Shown here piece by piece: positions 18,460 to 26,800 of a stretch of 64,000 bases of DNA (positions are counted from its first letter, which is position 1; each line of letters starts with the position of its first letter). The position numbers and the translations under genes are program-made. Under the pieces are notes generated by a model. The model worked only from the letters and a program-made list of their open reading frames with translations. It was not told the origin of the DNA and made no database searches. Location of the stretch: assembly GCA_963731745.1 (NCBI GenBank), contig CAVSWT010000023.1, positions 124,001 to 188,000 of the forward strand. Reading direction: 5' to 3'. Source of the DNA: CAVSWT01 sp963731745 (lineage in GTDB: Bacteria; Bacteroidota; Ignavibacteria; Ignavibacteriales; Ignavibacteriaceae).

Positions 18460-18655
18460 GAATCTGCCTGCCGATAGGTAGATCTGTGCTTATCCGTAAT
18501 GAAGAAATTTTTTACCACAGAGAAGGACAGGATTGAGCACGGATTAAAAATATCTGTGAGAACCTGCCTTGCGGTAGGTAGGTCTGTGCTTATCCGTGGT
18601 GAGTGAATTTATTTTCACCACAGAGAAAGACAGGATTAACACAGATAGAAAACAA
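18460..18655. repeat. ACCACAGAG palindromic elements with nested mini-palindromes
   Basis: Two copies of an imperfect palindromic element whose arms are ACCACAGAG-(A)n-GACAGGATTAACACAGATT and AATCTGTGCTTATCCGTGGT. In both, the segment GAGAATCTGTGC is interrupted by a ~15-nt palindrome (CCTGCCGATAGGTAG or a variant) bounded by ATCTG or ACCTG/GTCTG. The element directly abuts the GxxExxY gene and supplies its spurious N-terminal open frame. Confidence 0.8.
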
Positions 18656-19030
18656 ATGGAAGATACAAATCAACTTACATACAATATAATCGGTTGCGCT
18701 TATAAGGTACATTCTGTTCTTGGACCAGGCTTGCTTGAATCTACTTATGAAGCTTGCTTAGCTTATGAATTAATGAAGTTGGATTATTCTGTTGAAATAC
18801 AGAAATCACTGCCAGTAGTTTATGAAGAAGTAAAGCTTGATGCAGGATATAGAATAGATGTATTAGTTGAAAATAAAGTATTATTGGAACTAAAATCTGT
18901 TGAAGCGATATGCGATATTCATGTTGCACAAATATTAACATATTTAAAATTGTCAAATATAAAAATTGGTTTATTAATTAATTTTAATGTAAAAGACCTT
19001 AAGCAAGGGATTAAAAGATTTGTAATGTAA
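18656..19030 (+). CDS. GxxExxY family protein (PD-(D/E)XK-like)
   Basis: A 124-residue protein of the GxxExxY family (TIGR04256 / PDDEXK_3). The name motif is GLLESTY at residues 25-31. The nuclease-like core appears as YRIDVLVENKVLLELKSVEAI (residues ~64-84) with Asp and the ExK pair, and the C-terminus has LLINFNVKDLKQGIKRFV. The cellular role of the family is not established. The open frame can be extended to GTG 18596, but that extension (FTTEKDRINTDRKQ) translates the palindromic repeat, so ATG 18656 is preferred. Copies of the same repeat lie on both sides (18460-18655 and 19030-19110), and the gene interrupts two UDP-GlcNAc epimerase genes. It is best viewed as a repeat-associated passenger gene. 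Confidence 0.85.
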   Translation: MEDTNQLTYNIIGCAYKVHSVLGPGLLESTYEACLAYELMKLDYSVEIQKSLPVVYEEVKLDAGYRIDVLVENKVLLELKSVEAICDIHVAQILTYLKLSNIKIGLLINFNVKDLKQGIKRFVM

Positions 19031-19112
19031 ACAAATCTGTGAGAATCTGTGCTTATCCGTGGTGAGTGAATTTTTTTCACCACAGAGAAAGAAAGGATTA
19101 ACACAGATTAAA
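19030..19112. repeat. ACCACAGAG palindromic element, downstream copy
   Basis: AATCTGTGAGAATCTGTGCTTATCCGTGGTG followed after a short spacer by CACCACAGAGAAAG and a GGATTAACACAGATTAAA arm. It forms the right-hand flank of the GxxExxY gene. Confidence 0.8.
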
Positions 19113-19162
19113 TCCTAGCAATTAATTAGATGTGAATTTCTTTTAATAAATAAAAATATATA

Positions 19163-20269
19163 ATGAAAAAAATAATTTCAGTAGTCGGCGCGCGTCCAAA
19201 TTTTATGAAGGTAGCGCCTATCCATAAAGCATTTGAAAAACACAATAATGAACATCCGCAAAATAAAGTGCAGCACTTAGTCTGCCACACCGGCCAGCAT
19301 TATGATGAAAAAATGTCTAAAATATTTTTCACTGACTTAGGCCTTCCCCAGCCGGACTTTTATTTAGGTATAGGCTCAGGCTCCCATGCCGAGCAAACCG
19401 CACATGTAATGCTTGAATTTGAAAAGATTTTGTTAAAAGAAAAACCGGATTTAGTTATTGTGGTTGGCGATGTAAATTCAACAATTGCCTGCAGCCTGGT
19501 TGCATCAAAACTTAATATAAAAGTTGCCCATGTAGAAGCAGGTTTGCGGAGCCGGGACAGATCAATGCCCGAAGAAATAAACAGGATATTAACAGATTGT
19601 ATAAGTGATTATCTTTTTGTCACTGAAAAAAGCGGGCTTGAGAATCTGAAACATGAAGGTGTTGATGACAGTAAAGTATTTTTTACCGGCAATGTAATGA
19701 TTGACAGCTTAGTTCACCAATTAAAGAAAGCAGAAGCATCAAATATATTAAATGAATTGAAAATTGAGCCATCTTCATATATACTTTTAACATTTCACCG
19801 TCCGGCTAATGTTGATTCAAAAGAATTCTTAAATGAGCTGGTGGATACTTTAAATTCAATTGCAGAAAAAAGAAAATTGGTTTTCCCGATTCATCCGCGT
19901 ACCAGAAAGAATTTTGAATTGCACGGCTTGAATGAAAAACTATCTGAAAATATAATTTTAACGGACCCCATTGGTTATATTGATTTTCTATGCTTAACTA
20001 AAAATGCAGAGCTTATTATTACCGACAGCGGAGGCATACAGGAAGAAAGCACTTATCTTGGTGTGCAGTGCTTAACGGTAAGAGACAATACTGAAAGGCC
20101 TGTTACCGTTGATGTCGGTACAAACCAATTGATAGGAACTGATTTAGCAAAAGTTAAAACCGCCGCATTTAAAGTTTTAGACGGCGAGAAGAAGTCGGGT
20201 TCTATACCGGAAAAGTGGGATGGACATGCTGCGGAAAGGATTGTGGAGATAATTTTAAGGAGTGAGTAG
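19163..20269 (+). CDS. wecB: UDP-N-acetylglucosamine 2-epimerase (WecB type)
   Basis: Non-hydrolysing UDP-GlcNAc/UDP-ManNAc epimerase of 368 aa. Motifs: VGARPNFMKVAPI at residues 6-18, CHTGQHYDEKMSK, VVGDVNSTIACSLVA (~108-122), HVEAGLRSRDRSMPEEINR (~129-147), TFHRPANVD, FPIHPRTRKN and TDSGGIQEEST. All catalytic residues of the family appear to be present. It makes UDP-ManNAc from UDP-GlcNAc, which with the WbpA-type dehydrogenase could also feed UDP-ManNAcA synthesis. It is paralogous to the gene at 17395. After its stop the sequence changes to GAGTAAGGAGTGAGTAGT low-complexity repeats. Confidence 0.9.
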   Translation: MKKIISVVGARPNFMKVAPIHKAFEKHNNEHPQNKVQHLVCHTGQHYDEKMSKIFFTDLGLPQPDFYLGIGSGSHAEQTAHVMLEFEKILLKEKPDLVIVVGDVNSTIACSLVASKLNIKVAHVEAGLRSRDRSMPEEINRILTDCISDYLFVTEKSGLENLKHEGVDDSKVFFTGNVMIDSLVHQLKKAEASNILNELKIEPSSYILLTFHRPANVDSKEFLNELVDTLNSIAEKRKLVFPIHPRTRKNFELHGLNEKLSENIILTDPIGYIDFLCLTKNAELIITDSGGIQEESTYLGVQCLTVRDNTERPVTVDVGTNQLIGTDLAKVKTAAFKVLDGEKKSGSIPEKWDGHAAERIVEIILRSE

Positions 20270-20325
20270 TGAGGAGTTAGTAGTAAGGAGTAAGGAGTAA
20301 GAAGTGAGTAGTTAGTGGTTAGTCG
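20265..20325. repeat. GTGAGTAGT-type low-complexity repeat
   Basis: A run of near-repeats of GTGAGTAGT, GGAGTTAGTAGT and AAGGAGTAAG directly following the wecB stop. The same type occurs at 21523-21550, 31980-32040, 57520-57555, 59938-60020 and 62024-62070. It always lies just after a gene or before a passenger gene. Confidence 0.8.
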
Positions 20326-20599
20326 GAAAATCTAAAGAGAATTTTTATTATACTTTGACCGATGTAATAATAATAAACTGGTCATTCTGAAGGAGTCATC
20401 GACTGAAGAATCTATATCTAAAACAGCTATTCTTCGGTGCGCTCAGAAGGGGGTAAGAGAAGTCAGTGAAAAGAAATGTTAAAGCTAAAAATTCTCTGAG
20501 ATAATCTGTGATGAAAAGGACTTTACCACAGAGAAAAGACAGGATTAAACACAGATAAAAACTGCCAATCAATATGAAAACAGAATTAGAAAAATACAA
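20301..20599 (+). repeat. ~290-bp direct repeat, left copy
   Basis: This segment is repeated at 21535-21823 with small differences. It includes the phrase GGAGTCATCGACTGAAGAATC, an ACCACAGAG element half (20521-20560) and the first codons (ATGAAAACAGAATTAGAAAA at 20574) of the gene found intact at 21798. The two copies bracket the module at 20624-21516. Confidence 0.9.
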
Positions 20600-20627
20600 A
20601 GTTCAAATTCTTTATATTGGATTATGA
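20574..20627 (+). pseudogene. 5' stub of the 21798 gene
   Basis: A 17-codon open frame beginning MKTELEKYK, identical in its first 8 residues to the gene at 21798. It then diverges and stops at a TGA that overlaps the ATG of the next gene by 4 bp (ATGA). It is a truncated copy generated by the ~290-bp duplication and may now act as a leader cistron that couples translation of the gene at 20624. Confidence 0.7.
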
Positions 20628-20893
20628 AAAAAACAAGTATTCCCTTTGAATTAAAAAAATTTTTCTGGGATGTGGATTTTGAGAAATTAGATCTTCAGAA
20701 CAATAGAAAATTTATATTGGAAAGATTACTTAACTTCGGAACCTTTGAAACATTCCATTGGATTTTCACAACATTTAATAATGCTGAAGTGAGAACTTTA
20801 TTAAAAGAAAGAGGATATCAATCTCTTTCAAAAAACAGCTATTACTTTTGGAAAAAAATCACGGAAGAGAAAAATCTTTGGCAAGCTCAATAG
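20624..20893 (+). CDS. DUF6922-like antitoxin-side protein
   Basis: An 89-residue protein (MKKTSIPFELKKFFWDVDFEKLD...) resembling the DUF6922 family, small proteins found beside AbiEii-type nucleotidyltransferases. Recognisable features are FWDVDFEKLD near residues 14-23, ILERLLNFGTFETFHWIFTTF in the middle and LSKNSYYFWKK near the C-terminus. Its ATG overlaps the stop of the truncated leader stub by 4 bp. The nucleotidyltransferase gene starts within or just before its end, so the two form a coupled pair. It is probably the antitoxin or partner component, by analogy with AbiEi-AbiEii organisation; it lacks the AbiEi winged-helix layout, and the role is inference. Confidence 0.7.
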   Translation: MKKTSIPFELKKFFWDVDFEKLDLQNNRKFILERLLNFGTFETFHWIFTTFNNAEVRTLLKERGYQSLSKNSYYFWKKITEEKNLWQAQ

Positions 20894-21516
20894 CATTACA
20901 TGTAATTGATACAAAAAGAAAAAACCTATTCCCTTTACTTAAAGAGTTCAAAAACGATTTTTATCTTGCAGGTGGAACAGCTTTGGCTCTTCAATTAGGC
21001 CATAGAGAAAGCATCGATTTCGATTTTTTTTGTATTGGAAAATTTAATGTGAACGTTTATGAGGAAAAAGTTAAACGACTTTTTAATAAATATAAAATAG
21101 ATATTTCGCAATTAGAAACGGACACACTTTCAATCTTAATTGATGATGAAGTTAAGATTTCTTTTTTTAAAATCACATCCGGAGTTTTACTCCCATTTGT
21201 AAATGAAGAATGGTTTCAGCTTTGTAGTGAACTTGAAATTGGAGCTATGAAGATTGCAGCACTTATTAGAGCAGCTTATCGCGATTATGTCGATCTATAC
21301 TTTCTTTTGGAAAAATATAGTTTAGATGATATTATATCTTTATGTGAAAAGAAATATTCCAATTTCGAAAAATCAGTTTATTTGAAAGCCTTATTAAGTT
21401 ATGATGACATAGAAATTACGCCGATAAAATTTGTAAAAGATAAAGAAATAAGCTCCGATGAAATATTTTCATTTATAGAGAAGCAGACAAAATCTTATAT
21501 AAAACGAAATGTATAA
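20878..21516 (+). CDS. AbiEii/AbiGii-like nucleotidyltransferase
   Basis: Nucleotidyltransferase-fold protein related to AbiEii/AbiGii toxins. The family motif is AGGTALALQLGHRESIDFDFF, with the GG...D.D metal-binding core near the N-terminus. Later blocks (ELEIGAMKIAALIRAAYRDYVDLYFLLEKY) match the family helical region. Start choice: TTG 20878 is preceded by GGAAGAG at 8-nt spacing and overlaps the upstream gene by only 16 bp; an alternative TTG lies at 20848. The C-terminus is shorter than that of classical AbiEii. It forms a pair with the DUF6922-like gene. The whole module sits between two ~290-bp direct repeats, which suggests a recent insertion or duplication event. Toxicity is not shown by the sequence. 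Confidence 0.8.
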   Translation: MASSIALHVIDTKRKNLFPLLKEFKNDFYLAGGTALALQLGHRESIDFDFFCIGKFNVNVYEEKVKRLFNKYKIDISQLETDTLSILIDDEVKISFFKITSGVLLPFVNEEWFQLCSELEIGAMKIAALIRAAYRDYVDLYFLLEKYSLDDIISLCEKKYSNFEKSVYLKALLSYDDIEITPIKFVKDKEISSDEIFSFIEKQTKSYIKRNV

Positions 21517-21534
21517 AAGTAAAGTTAGTAGTAA

Positions 21535-21823
21535 GAAGTGAGTAGTTAGTCGGAAAATCTAAAAAGACTTTATTACACTTAGACCGCATAATAATGATGA
21601 ACAGGTCAATTTGAAGGAGTCATCGACTGAAGAATCTATATTTAAAACATCTATTCTTCGCTGCGCTGAGAATGGGGTAAGAGAAGTCAGTGAAAAGAAA
21701 TGTTAAAGCTTAAAATTCTCTGAGATAATCTGTGATGAAAAGAACTTTACCACAGAGAAAAGACAGGATTAAACACAGATAAAAACTGCCAATCAATATG
21801 AAAACAGAATTAGAAAAATACAA
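21535..21823 (+). repeat. ~290-bp direct repeat, right copy
   Basis: Right copy of the duplication described at 20301-20599. It ends inside the intact gene at 21798 and supplies that gene's leader and first codons. Both copies carry the ACCACAGAGAAAAGACAGG element half. Confidence 0.9.
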
Positions 21824-22004
21824 CGAAGCAGTTAATAACAGATTTAAGAATATGACTGCCGAACAAAAATTAAACCTATCTTTAAAATTGTATTTCGATG
21901 CACGTGAATTGAAAAAAGCTGCTATGAAACACTTCCATCCTGAATTGATGGAAGAAGAAGTAGAGAAAAGAGTAAAAGAAATATTTTTCTATGCAAGAAC
22001 TTAG
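21798..22004 (+). CDS. Small partner protein of nucleotidyltransferase
   Basis: A 68-residue, highly charged helical protein (MKTELEKYNEAVNNRFKNMT...). The middle reads LNLSLKLYFDARELKKAAMKHFHPEL and the C-terminus EEEVEKRVKEIFFYART. It resembles small antitoxin-side proteins encoded before DUF6036-type nucleotidyltransferases, but I cannot assign a named family. It overlaps the next gene by 14 bp. Its 5' end has been copied to 20574 by the flanking duplication. Confidence 0.7.
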   Translation: MKTELEKYNEAVNNRFKNMTAEQKLNLSLKLYFDARELKKAAMKHFHPELMEEEVEKRVKEIFFYART

Positions 22005-22551
22005 TCTTTATCAGTTTTTCACAGATAAATTTAACAGCAGCAAAATTCCATATGCAGTTACCGGCTCGGTTGCATCCATCATTTATGGACAGCCGAGGAT
22101 GACACATGATGTTGATATTGTAATTAACTTAAATATTAATAGAGCAAAGGAGTTTTTAAGTTTATTTCCTGCAGACGAATTTTATTGCCCTCCAGTAGAA
22201 ATATTAAAAACAGAAATACTTAAAAACGTAAGAGGGCATTGCAACATTATTCACAATGAGTCTGGCTTTAAAGCGGACATATATTTTTGCGGTACAGATG
22301 AATTTCAAAAATGGGCATTAACGAATGCAAGAGATTTTGATTTTAATAATAGAAAAATTGCAGTTGCCCCACCTGAATACGTTATAATAAAAAAGCTGGA
22401 GTTTTATAAAGAAGGAAAATCATCCAAACATCTAGATGATATAAAAGCCATACTTTTTAATTCAAAAGAGGTAATCAATTTTCCTGTCTTACAAAAATAT
22501 ATCTCTGAATTTGGGTTAAATAAAGAATGGGAACTTTTTAGCGGCTCATGA
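21991..22551 (+). CDS. Nucleotidyltransferase (DUF6036-like)
   Basis: A 186-residue nucleotidyltransferase-fold protein. The core TGSVASIIYGQPRMTHDVDI (residues ~22-41) has the GS...YG..R.T.D.D pattern with two acidic metal ligands. A later block, VAPPEYVIIKKLEFYKEGKSSKHLDDIKAIL, matches the conserved C-terminal helix of the family. It overlaps the small upstream gene by 14 bp, forming a typical two-gene module of toxin-antitoxin layout. The family (often annotated DUF6036 or MNT-like) includes proteins that modify tRNA or partner proteins, but no specific activity can be assigned here. It lies directly after the AbiEii-like module, so two nucleotidyltransferase modules are in series. Confidence 0.8.
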   Translation: MQELSLYQFFTDKFNSSKIPYAVTGSVASIIYGQPRMTHDVDIVINLNINRAKEFLSLFPADEFYCPPVEILKTEILKNVRGHCNIIHNESGFKADIYFCGTDEFQKWALTNARDFDFNNRKIAVAPPEYVIIKKLEFYKEGKSSKHLDDIKAILFNSKEVINFPVLQKYISEFGLNKEWELFSGS

Positions 22552-22619
22552 ACTTTGAAAACCAATTTAACCGTTCCTCAATTGTACATTTTTAATTGTT
22601 AATTTTTAATTGAATTCCG

Positions 22620-22722
22620 GCATTAAACACAGATTAAAAACTCTCGGTGAGAATCTGTGCTCATCTGTGGTGAGGGATTTTTCTCTACCACAGAGTAACA
22701 CAGGATTAAGCACAGATAAAAG
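22620..22722. repeat. ACCACAGAG palindromic element
   Basis: GGCATTAAACACAGATTAAAAACT, then GTGAGAATCTGTGCTCATCTGTGGTGAGG, then CTCTACCACAGAGTAACACAGGATTAAGCACAGAT. This is the same palindromic family as at 18460-18655 and lies between the nucleotidyltransferase module and the small minus-strand gene. Confidence 0.8.
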
Positions 22723-22736
22723 AGAATAAAATAATT

Positions 22737-22963
22737 TTATTCAATGTAAACACTGTGTAAATTGTTTGTGTTCTGAATAATATAGTCCTGCGCTTCAATA
22801 ATACTTTTAAAGTATAAAACCTCCTTCCTTTAAATATTCCAAGTATATACTGCTTTTTAACTACAAAGTAACGGTTGTCTGTATCTTTAAAAAGCTTGAA
22901 TGATTTATTTTCCTCCCTAATCCCATACAGCAGCTTAAACTTTTTAAGTTCTGCTTTTTTCAT
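22737..22963 (-). CDS. Small conserved-looking protein, frame-disrupted
   Basis: On the minus strand an ATG at 22963 opens MKKAELKKFKLLYGIREENK, continuing through KLFKDTDNRYFVVKKQYILGIFKGRRFYTLK. In the given frame it then reads VLLKRRTILFRTQT. Adding one A to the AAAA run near 22809 gives SIIEAQDYIIQNTNNLHSVYIE and a stop at 22737, which is far more protein-like. The restored length is 75 aa. No family is recognised. Upstream on the minus strand, AGAGGAGAGATG gives a good Shine-Dalgarno. This is one of the few breaks in the window that needs an added rather than a removed base. Confidence 0.5.
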
Positions 22964-23009
22964 CTCTCCTCTTATTATTTGATAAATATTTAATTAAAAT
23001 TTTTGTTTT

Positions 23010-23670
23010 GATTCACTGAGATTCCGGATCGGGGTCCGGAATGACAGTGAATAGCCACCACCTTGCAATGTCATTCTGGCGAAAGTCAGAAACTCAGAGA
23101 TGCTGAATCAATACTGATTTTCATCAGCACAGGGTTCAGCATGACAATATTGTAGTGATCTCCTTACAATGTCATGATGATCCTGGTGAACCTTAAAAGA
23201 CAACATTGACAATTGAATGTCACATTTCGACTGGCTCCATGTGACATGATTATGTCATGCTGAGCCTGTCGAAGCATGAATGAAATTTTGACAATGTAGA
23301 AGTCATCCTGAATTGAAACATAATCCCAGAGATTCCGGATCGAGTCCGGAATGACATGGGGCGCTGCCCACTTCATAATGCCATGCTAATGTCATTCGGA
23401 AACTCAGAGATTCCGGATCAAGTCCGGAATGACAATGAGCGTCATCACTTCCACATGTTATTCTGCCGAAACCAGAATCGTCCTATCTCCGGTCAGGCAA
23501 GGACAAGAAATCCCGGAGATTCCGGATCGAGTCCGGAATGACATGAGGCGCTGCCCACTTCATAATGCCATGCTGATGTCATTCGGAAACTCAGAGATTC
23601 CGGATCGGAGTCCGGAATGACAGTGAGAGCTAACCGGAATGACATTGGGCGCTGCCGGAATGACGATGAT
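23010..23670. repeat. Palindrome array (TCATTCCGGA family), array 1
   Basis: Tandem and mixed copies of short palindromes: GATTCCGGATCGAGTCCGGAATGACA, TCATTCTGGCGAAAG-type, and CATGCTGAGCCTGTCGAAGCATG. A ~180-bp block containing CATGGGGCGCTGCCCACTTCATAATGCCATGCT appears twice (about 23356 and 23541). Open frames here (such as 23356-23541) translate repeats only. Confidence 0.85.
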
Positions 23671-23733
23671 ATATTTATTTGAAAGAACGACTAAAAACCA
23701 AAAAGAGAACAAAATCATAATATATATATAGAA

Positions 23734-23788
23734 GAAAAAAACCAGGAATCAGAAATCCAAATAAAATATTTAGATTCATAATCCCTGG
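23734..23788 (-). terminator. Terminator of the T9SS repeat protein gene
   Basis: On the minus strand CCAGGGATTATGAATC (23773-23788) pairs with GATTTCTGATTCCTGG (23742-23757), followed by TTTTTTTCTTC. This is a strong stem with a U-tract downstream of the stop at 23832. Confidence 0.7.
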
Positions 23789-23831
23789 CTTTTAACACTA
23801 ACTAACAACTAACAACTCACGAGCAACTCAT

Positions 23832-26800
23832 TTACTTAAGCATCATCATCTTTACAACCTTGGAGAAGCTCTCGCCGGTTTGAGATGAAGTTGCCATTAT
23901 GCGTAACAAGTAAACACCGCTTGCATACTGGCTTGCATTCCATTGACGGTGATACGTACCAGCAGCCTGCACTTCATTATTAACCAAATCAAAAACCTTT
24001 TGGCCGATAGAATTAAATATGGTAATGCTTACCTTACTGTCTGCCGGCAATTGGTATTTGATTGTAGTAGAAGGATTGAACGGGTTCGGGTAATTTTGAG
24101 CAAGGCTGAAAGCTACAGGCAGCATTTCAACATCTGATTTAGAGGAGAATGCATAACCGCCGTCGCCGCGTGTAAATTTAACCCTGTACGAATATTTTCC
24201 TTCTTCGCTTACAGAAGCATCACTGAATTTGAAGCTCTGCAGGCCGTCTGAACCAACAGATCCCACACTCATCCAGCTGTTCTCTTTTTGTGCAGAGCGC
24301 TGCAGCTCAAAGCTTCCTTCTACAGTAGTATGAGTCTGCCAATTAAGATTTACAGCGTCTTTAGTGCTTGCAGTGCTGAAGTCCTCAAATATAGGATTAA
24401 ACAGGTTTTTCTTAGCAAGAGCGATACCGCCTGAACCGTTTGTGAAATGCTGGCTAATAATTGCAGGACTTAGTTCTGCATTGTATAGATAGCGACTTCA
24501 TCAAGGCTGCCAGTTAATAATAGTAACTGCCTACATAAGCTGCCAATATTAAGTTTAGCAGTAGGAGAAGAAAAATCACCGGTAACAATTTGAGTTTTAG
24601 TAACTATTTAAGATACCATCCACATAAATTTTAGAATCTCCAGTAGTACCATTTCTGGTAGCAGCAACATGATGCCAATTGCCGTCAGTAATAACACTTC
24701 CATAAACTTGAAAAGTAGTACCTTGACTATCAATATAGAAAACTTGCTTTACCGCTACCAGCCATGAATACCAACCCACCAGTAATTAGAACCAGAATAA
24801 CTCTAGAAACAACAACTTTATTAGACAGAAGGAGCAGTGCTGCCTTTATACCAGAACTCACAGAGAAGTTATCGCAGCAGCAAAGTCAAGAGAAGGATTA
24901 GCCGGAACTTCAATCTTAGTGGTAGAGCCGTCAAATAATTGAGCACCGCTTACTTGTCCGGCAGAAGGAGTTGGAGATACATTCCCGGTTCCATTATTGA
25001 TTCCCATCTGATCAACATAAGTTCCGCTGACGGTTTCATCCAGTTTCCAGTAGCTTATTAATCCTGCAGGAATTGCTGCCGGGTCAATAACATGTATAGT
25101 AAATGATCTGAACATCAACAGGATTAACACCGTTGCTGCCTTAACTGTTACAGGGTAATCGCCGGCAGCATCAGGAGTCCAGCTGATAACTCCGGTAGTC
25201 GGATCAATTATCCATACCAATGGGGAAAGTTGTTAAAGAATAAGTAGGATAAGGATACCCCGAAGCATTAACATCATAAGAATAAACATCACCGACAGTG
25301 CCGGTAGTAACAGGAGTAGAAGTAATTTCCGGAGCAGTAGGAGAATAATAATTCAATCCGCTAGCACTGTTGTTATAGTGCATTAGTAATTTGAGCAGAA
25401 GATAATTCAACATTATGAATAGCACTTCATCCAGATTGCCAGTTAATAATATAACTGCCATTTAAATAACTTCCAATATTAAGCTTAGCAGTAGGAGAAG
25501 AGAAGTCACCGGTAAAAATTTGAGTAGAAGAACCTTTTAAAATACCATCCACATAAATTTTAGAATCTCCGGTAGTTCCGTTTCTGGTAGCAGCCACATG
25601 ATGCCAATTGCCGTCAGTAATAACACTGCCGTATAACTTGAACAGTATTTCCTCCACTAGTACATATGAAAACTAGCTTTACCAGTTACCAGCCATTGAA
25701 TACCAACCCACCAGTAATTAGAACCAGATATACTCTAGAAACAACAACTTGATTAGCAGAAGGAGCAGTGTACCTTTATACCAGAACTCACAGAGAAGTT
25801 ATCAGCAGCAGCAAAATCAAGAGAAGGATTAGCCGGAACTTCAATCTTAGTGGTAGAGCCGTCAAATAATTGAGCACCGCCAACTTGTCCGGCAGAAGGA
25901 GTTGGAGATACATTACCGGTACCGTTATTAACACCGGTTAAGTCTGAGAAAGTATTGCCTGCAGTTTCATCCAGCTTCCAATAAGCAACTGTGCTTGCAG
26001 GAAGAGTGATAGGGTCAATAACATGTATAGTGAATGTCTGAACTGCATCGGGAGTAACACCGTTAGATGCATTTACGGTAATATCATAATCTCCGGAAGC
26101 AGTTGGAGTCCAGCTTATAACCCCGGTATTCAGCATCAATGGTCATTCCAGCTGGAGGAGTAGTTAAAGAATAAGTAGGATAAGGATATCCCGAAGCATT
26201 AACATCATAAGAATAAACTTCACCGACAGTGCCTGTAGTAACAGGAGTAGAAGTAATAGCTGGAGCAGTAGGAGAATAATAATTTAATCCGGCTAGCACT
26301 GTTATTATAGTGCATTAGTAATTTGAGCAGAAGATAATTCAACATTATGAATAGCGACTTCATCAGACTGCCAGTTAATAATATAACTGCCATTACATAA
26401 CTTCCAATATTAAGTTTAGCAGTAGGAGAAGAGAAGTCACCGGTAACAATTTGAGTTAGCAGAACCTTTTAAAATACCATCTACATAAATATTAGATATC
26501 CCCAGTAGTACCGTTTCTGGTAGCAGCAACATGATGCCAATTGCCATCAGTAATAACACTTCCGTAAACTTGAGTAGTTAGTTCCATCAGTTACATATGA
26601 AAACTAGCTTTACCAGTTACCAGCCATGAATACCAACCCACCAGAATTGTAGCCAGAAATATACTCTAGAAACAGCAACTTGATTAGCAGAAGGAGCAGC
26701 TTTCCTTTATACCAGAACTCACAGAGAAGTTATCAGCAGCTAAGAAAGTCAAGAGAAGGATTAGCCGGAACATCAATCTTAGTGGTAGAGCCGTCAAATA

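Noticed and set aside
18596..18655. GTG start adding 20 residues to the GxxExxY protein
   Set aside because: The extension translates the flanking palindrome; ATG 18656 fits the family length.
23356..23620. Open frames reading SFGNSEIPDQVRNDN and similar
   Set aside because: They translate palindrome array 1 and lack any start signal.
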